Below, in pieces: positions 62,101 through 64,000 of a stretch of DNA of 64,000 nt. The notes under the pieces were generated by a model. It searched no databases and was not told the origin of the DNA. It worked only from the letters and a program-made list of their open reading frames with translations. Every line of letters begins with the position of its first letter. The first letter of the stretch is position 1. The stretch covers positions 3,870,578 through 3,934,577 of the forward strand of contig OU744450.1 in assembly GCA_916610825.1 (NCBI GenBank). Reading direction: 5' to 3'. The translations under genes were made by a program, and so were the position numbers. Origin of the DNA: Haliclystus octoradiatus. Taxonomy: Eukaryota > Cnidaria > Staurozoa > Stauromedusae > Haliclystidae.

Positions 62101-63369
62101 CAAATCAAATTCAAAAAAGTAAATCAATCCAATCGAATGATATAAAAATCAACTTCAATAAAATAAAATAAATTATAACAATATCCAAATAATATAATAA
62201 TATAAAGAAAAATATATCCAAATAATAAATCAAAGAAAAAAGAAAAAAGAAGAAAGTGTTAATTAAGGCAGACCGATGGGTTGAACCCCGGACCCCGCGC
62301 GCCAGATGCAAACGCTTAACCACTAGACCACACCACGATGAAATGCATGAAGTGATTTTTACTACTTATAATACAGGTGTGAGTTGTAAATGACTTGCGA
62401 AATTGTCTCTTCTTAGCACGCAAAGCAATAGATTTAGTCAAAAAAGAAATGAAATGAAAGGAAAGGAAAGGAAAGGAAAGGAAAGGAAAGGAAAGGAAAG
62501 GAAAGGAAAGGAAAGGAAAGGAAAGGAAAGGAAAGGATAGGAAAGGAAAGGAAAGGAAAGGAATAGAAAGGAAAGGAAAGGAAAGGAAAGGAAAGGAAAG
62601 GAAAGGAAAGGAAAGGAAAGGAAAGGAAAGGAAAGGAAAGGAAAGGAAAGGAAAGGAAAGGAAAGGAAAGGAAAGGAAAGGAAAGGAAAGGAAAGGAAAG
62701 GAAAGGAAAGGAAAGGAAGCGAAACGAAAGGAAGCGAAACAAAACGAAACGAAACGAAACGAAACAAAACAAAACGAAACGAAACGAAACGAAACGAAAC
62801 GAAACAAAACGAAACGATCATGACAGGATAGACTTAAGGTCACTTACGTAACCATGAGTCAATAATAACACCTCCACCAATTGCATTTACTCAATATACT
62901 GTATACTTTATCAAGGCATAAATATTCAATCCGCATTTGCAAAGGTTGTAAAAATGGCTTATGGGCTTGCAAATATCTAATTAATACTGATGTAGTTGAT
63001 AAGATAAATGATAATTTTTGAGGAACATTTTCATGAGAATGAAAGAAAAATAATAATTCCAAGTATACATAACATAAATTGTACACGCCTCAACGAACGA
63101 ATGCACTGAGTAGTAGATAATTATAAACATTTAGGTTAGATGCCGGTGAAAAGTTTATAAATATTCATCATCATCGATATTACATACAAACTTTTTGGTT
63201 TAAAATTGCATTAGTAATAAAAACAGAAAATACCCACCTGTATTTTGTGCAATGATTCCAACAAACGATAAAATGAAAGCAGCACGTTTCATAAGATTGT
63301 TGTCCTGAATGGTAAAATTCCCTCGGTTCACCTACAGCAACATCAATTGTACGATTGCAGACATTTTCT
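47110..63369 (-). CDS. EMI/EGF-repeat single-pass membrane receptor (CED-1/MEGF10-like or nimrod-like)
   Basis: Exons 5' to 3' on the minus strand: 63369-63238 (5' UTR and signal peptide MKRAAFILSFVGIIA from 63292), 56483-56380, 55213-55118, 53834-53712, 51529-51410, 50148-50026, 48765-48598 and 47549-47110. All junctions from 56380 onward are phase 1 and join in frame. 56483-56380 is the end of an EMI domain (FVQTVYVSRRRIEHFCCPGY). Then come an EGF unit (CEGGCGTGVCVSPNVCSC), two calcium-binding-type EGF units (DVDECDVENGGC, DFDECLSNHQC) and a fourth EGF. A Thr-rich stalk, a membrane span (YYIGIPIIVLGSILIFSLC) and six Arg follow. The tail carries NPVY and PLPPPRPRP, likely PTB and SH3 docking sites. 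This layout suits phagocytic or adhesion receptors. The first half of the EMI domain was not found, and the signal exon (phase 1) does not meet the EMI exon (phase 2), so at least one exon is missing. Confidence 0.75.
47972..48145. mobile_element. hAT-like MITE, CAGGGTCCGACAAAAG family, 174 bp
   Basis: Runs from CAGGGTCCGACAAAAGGTTC to CTACTTTTGTCGGACCATG. Duplication GCCAATGA/CCCAATGA (47964-47971, 48146-48153), one mismatch in eight. Interior GATTGACCAATAAATCATTA. Confidence 0.75.
48280..48345 (+). ncRNA. Hammerhead-like repeat, copy 4 (core mutated)
   Basis: GTTG, T, CTTATGA, TCGTG...AACGT, GAAA, CU-UGG-AG-UA, CAAC. Stem I pairs GUUG with CAAC. The invariant G of CUGAUGA is U, so this copy should not cleave. 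Confidence 0.4.
49299..49372 (+). repeat. tRNA-like sequence (SINE head or tRNA pseudogene)
   Basis: Box A TAGCTCAGAAGTTAGAGCA and box B GGTTCGACTCC are present, with a paired anticodon stem CTGGA/TTCAG. The acceptor ends do not pair and position 33 is C, so it is not a working tRNA. Confidence 0.55.
50468..50700 (+). mobile_element. 5'-truncated LINE, 3' end only
   Basis: From about 50476 the frame reads FFTQRIIPTWNSLNNEAVSS, a CR1-type C-terminus, then a stop near 50586. The tail ends in ACATACATACAACATACA. Opposite in strand to the host EMI/EGF gene. Confidence 0.65.
50919..51257 (+). repeat. CCCGGGGGGTAAC MITE, family A, full copy
   Basis: CCTGGGGGGTAACTCCAGCT at the left. GGCACGTCCCCGTATAGCCG then GGGAGTTACCTCCTCCGGGA at the right. 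An internal part is duplicated (ATGCTACCCTAAAATTC, ATGCTACCCCAAAAATCC). Confidence 0.75.
51711..51958. repeat. CCGGGGGG-ended MITE, diverged relative of families A and B
   Basis: CATCCGGGGGGAGGGTTACT at the left and GAAGTCCCCCCGAGTG at the right, with GGCACGTCACCGTATAGCCA inside. The interior is otherwise unlike A and B. Confidence 0.55.
52430..53380 (+). mobile_element. Poly(A)-tailed retroposed insertion, 3' part of a LINE-like element
   Basis: A 14-bp duplication ATTAATCCTGCTAT (52416-52429, 53381-53394) flanks it, and it ends in about 20 A residues. The protein reads EFFDAIALRYGWQLQRLPDE, CHAKFNVDHALSCKVGGF and LLRHNELVNVTADLLSTVC, then ICARGFWQRLQRALMDVRIF and EHGSFTPLIFTTNGGMSRET. I recognise this as a conserved C-terminal module of repeated RT-associated proteins in cnidarian and fish genomes. 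The clade is uncertain. It appears 5'-truncated, and no RT core is present. Clear duplication and poly(A) suggest a fairly recent insertion. Confidence 0.75.
53846..53955. repeat. Mariner/pogo-like MITE remnant, CAGTGAAACCTG family
   Basis: GAAACCTGTATAAAGCAGCC with GATTGACGATTGTGTGCAGG; the right end is lost. It lies within 20 bp of the 53712-53834 EGF exon. Confidence 0.5.
54020..55092 (+). mobile_element. tRNA-derived SINE, split by the hAT-like element
   Basis: A 15-bp duplication TTATAAGTCCTAATA lies at 54005-54019 and 55093-55107. The head has box A TTAGCTCAGATGGCAGAGCA and a box B-like GGTTCAAATACC. The body includes GGAATTGCATTGTGAGTAGC, TTGAAATTGATCTGCAGTGT and a terminal hairpin near CACTCATCTAGAAATAGAGG. 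Without the insert it is about 377 bp. Confidence 0.8.
54029..54716. mobile_element. hAT-like element, 688 bp, with 8-bp target duplication
   Basis: CAGAGCCATCTATTTACAAG and its reverse complement at the right end. Perfect duplication ATCACAGG (54021-54028, 54717-54724). No transposase is recognised, so non-autonomous. It is inserted in the 5' end of a SINE. Largest of the three copies in the window. Confidence 0.85.
55340..55460 (-). repeat. tRNA-derived SINE fragment, reverse
   Basis: Minus strand: GGTGTAGTGGCTAGGGCGTT (box A-like), then GCGTCAGGAAGGGCATCCGG. The latter motif recurs in many animal SINE/RTE 3' parts. Different family from the 54020 SINE. Confidence 0.6.
55495..55816 (+). 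repeat. CCCGGGGGGTAAC MITE, family B, full copy
   Basis: CCGGGGGTAACTTCCTTACT at the left, GGTATACGGGGACGTTCAAA next, and AAGCGCAATGGAAGTTACCC at the right. Confidence 0.75.
55905..56045 (+). repeat. SINE body fragment, older copy
   Basis: GGAATTGCATTGTTAAGAGC and CCATGAAATTTGTTGAAATT match the body of the 54020 SINE with many changes. Confidence 0.55.
56141..56322. mobile_element. Mariner/pogo-like MITE, CAGTGAAACCTG family, 182 bp
   Basis: CAGTGAAACCTGTATATAAC at the left, GTTATAACAGGTTCAACTG at the right, and an internal repeat of ATTATAGACAGGTGGCC. Uninterrupted, unlike the 10881 and 33225 copies. Confidence 0.75.
56560..56806 (-). repeat. CCCGGGGGGTAAC MITE, family B, partial, reverse
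   Basis: ATGACTAAGCATACCTTAAA and GAACGTTCCAGTACACCAAA, with CATCGCCCCCCTGG at the right, match the reverse complement of 43960-44296. The left end is missing. Confidence 0.65.
57040..57170 (-). ncRNA. Hammerhead-like repeat, copy 5 (core mutated)
   Basis: Minus strand: TTGC, CTGATCA, TCGCC...GGCTT, GAAA, CU-AAU-AG-UA. The unit continues through GCTCTGCATTTATGGCATTG and AGCACTATTG as in copy 1. The core G-to-C change predicts no activity. Confidence 0.5.
57600..60060 (-). mobile_element. CR1-like LINE, decayed, in EMI/EGF gene intron
   Basis: The minus strand encodes part of an endonuclease (FYIGDFNYPSIEWG, about 59770), then an RT with YLDFSKAFDTVSHNKL, VPQGAVLGPLLFIIFINDI and LFADDAKIF. 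It ends with TRLKYFNIDSLELRRIKSDL and a stop near 57660. Frames 60056-59643, 59650-58697 and 58775-57660 overlap, giving two frame breaks. The 5' end is truncated within the endonuclease. Confidence 0.85.
60061..60345 (+). repeat. AT-rich repeat X plus duplicated LINE edge
   Basis: 60061-60290 (CAAATCATCATGCAAAGAAA, AAATCAATCCAATCGAATGA) recurs at 62030-62250. TAGCTCCGCTACGCTCGGAC, part of the LINE at 59999-60047, is repeated at 60296-60344. A local tandem duplication probably spanned the LINE edge. Confidence 0.7.
60386..62028 (+). mobile_element. CR1-like LINE, 5'-truncated, opposite in strand to its neighbour
   Basis: The plus strand encodes SNYRPISLTCICCKVMERII (about 60595), VYIDFAKAFDTVTHSKLLAK, VSQGSVLGPLLFLLYVNDIE and LFADDAKFF. 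It ends RIIPLWNQLPDEVV and a stop at 61908. One frame change occurs near 61060. The endonuclease is missing. The tail has ATGAAAT-type repeats (62004-62028). It resembles the 57600-60060 LINE in style but is a distinct sequence. Confidence 0.85.
62030..62250 (+). repeat. AT-rich repeat X, second copy
   Basis: Nearly the same as 60061-60290, in the same orientation. The two copies bracket the plus-strand LINE. Confidence 0.7.
62262..62338 (-). repeat. tRNA-like sequence (SINE head or tRNA pseudogene), reverse
   Basis: Minus strand: box A TGGTCTAGTGGTTAAGCG and box B GGGGTTCAACCC. The acceptor ends do not pair well, so not a functional tRNA call. Confidence 0.5.
62455..62816 (+). repeat. GGAAA pentanucleotide microsatellite grading into CGAAA/CAAAA
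   Basis: About 52 GGAAA units run from 62459 to 62715, with only two or three interruptions (GGATA, ATAGA). They are followed by about 20 units of CGAAA and CAAAA to 62816. All three minus-strand frames stay open through it as FLSFP-type repeats, which are not genes. Confidence 0.95.
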
Positions 63370-64000
63370 CTGAAATAAAATTGTTTAGATTGAATTTTTG
63401 ATTAATAAATGAGATTGTAAATAACCGTTCAAGAAAATAATATTTCAATTAGCATTGCAATAGCAGATCATTAATTTCTTTAACAATAAAAATAATATGA
63501 TAATGAACGTTTATTATACATAAAGTAATTCTAAAACCCTGGAAATACTGAGTTATCTCAACGATTTATTTATGCGCCATTGTAGGCATCAAAAACACGT
63601 ATTAGAAATTCATAAAGATTTGCCCATGCGAATGATCCATTTCATTTACGAAACAATTTGGATTCAGTCAACATAATATATAACTTCATCAGAAATTAAA
63701 AGTTTTGCCTATCTGTAAAATGTGCTAGACATATATAATTATCATTATCATTCCAAAAAGCTTTGTTTATAAACCAAAACTTCACTCATGCATGATTTGA
63801 TAATAATATTGTAAAATTCATGGCTAAAATACAATGTAGGCCAAATTAAAGATTGTATCACATAAAGATTATTCTTTATTTATTGTAAACGGTTATGACC
63901 AAAGTTTAAAATCAAAACAGACAAAGGGAGAGAGAGAGATGAGCTCTGATTAATTATTAATATAGTAATCAAGGATATTAGCATATCAGAATTTGAGTTT
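63370..64000. other. Upstream flank of the EMI/EGF gene
   Basis: AT-rich, with no coding sequence or repeat I can name apart from a GAGAGAGAGA run at 63930. A TTTCAG acceptor at 63374-63370 suggests an earlier 5' UTR exon further upstream. Confidence 0.4.

Noticed and set aside
62434-62843. Three overlapping minus-strand frames of FLSFPFLSFP repeats
   Set aside because: They are translations of the GGAAA microsatellite in three frames, not proteins.
62859-63086. Possible missing EMI exon ending GGTTAC-GTAAGT near 62848
   Set aside because: No acceptor gives an open frame with the phase-2 end needed to join the 56483 exon, and no EMI-like Cys pattern is present.

Overview
The window is AT-rich genomic DNA of an animal. 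Its protein-coding genes have GT-AG introns and are metazoan in kind: MED15, lysosomal beta-glucuronidase, class C and class A GPCRs, and an EMI/EGF transmembrane receptor. Non-LTR retrotransposons, tRNA-derived SINEs and many short inverted-repeat DNA elements fill the introns and gaps. No feature fixes the phylum. The repeat load suggests an invertebrate with a moderate-sized genome, and I make no firmer claim.

Layout. (1) 1-2880: a decayed CR1/Jockey-like LINE, cut by the window start. (2) 3314-9479, plus strand: five 3' exons of the Mediator subunit MED15, whose introns hold six copies of a TTCATGAAC-rich palindrome. (3) 9480-13411: intergenic, with MITEs. (4) 13412-17799, plus: class C GPCR 1, with a signal-peptide exon and one long exon. 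(5) 18953-24460: a 5.5-kb DNA transposon with a perfect 6-bp target duplication, 1.9-kb inverted arms, an integrase-type transposase remnant and a HECT ubiquitin-ligase remnant. (6) 26751-30243, plus: class C GPCR 2, a paralogue of the first with the same intron position and phase. (7) 32077-45260, plus: a complete 11-exon beta-glucuronidase gene; its seventh intron contains an intronless class A GPCR on the opposite strand. (8) 47110-63369, minus: an EMI/EGF-repeat single-pass receptor, seven coding exons joined by matching phases plus a separate signal-peptide exon; its introns hold LINEs, SINEs and hAT-type MITEs. (9) 63370-64000: nothing recognised.

The genes are not an operon or pathway. 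The two class C receptors form a local duplicate pair. MED15 acts in the nucleus, beta-glucuronidase in the lysosome, and the receptors at the cell surface.

The most unusual items are the foldback integrase/HECT transposon, a dispersed repeat carrying a hammerhead-ribozyme-like core in five places, and the clustering of one palindromic MITE family in MED15 introns. All calls come from reading sequence and translations by eye; no alignment or database search was run.
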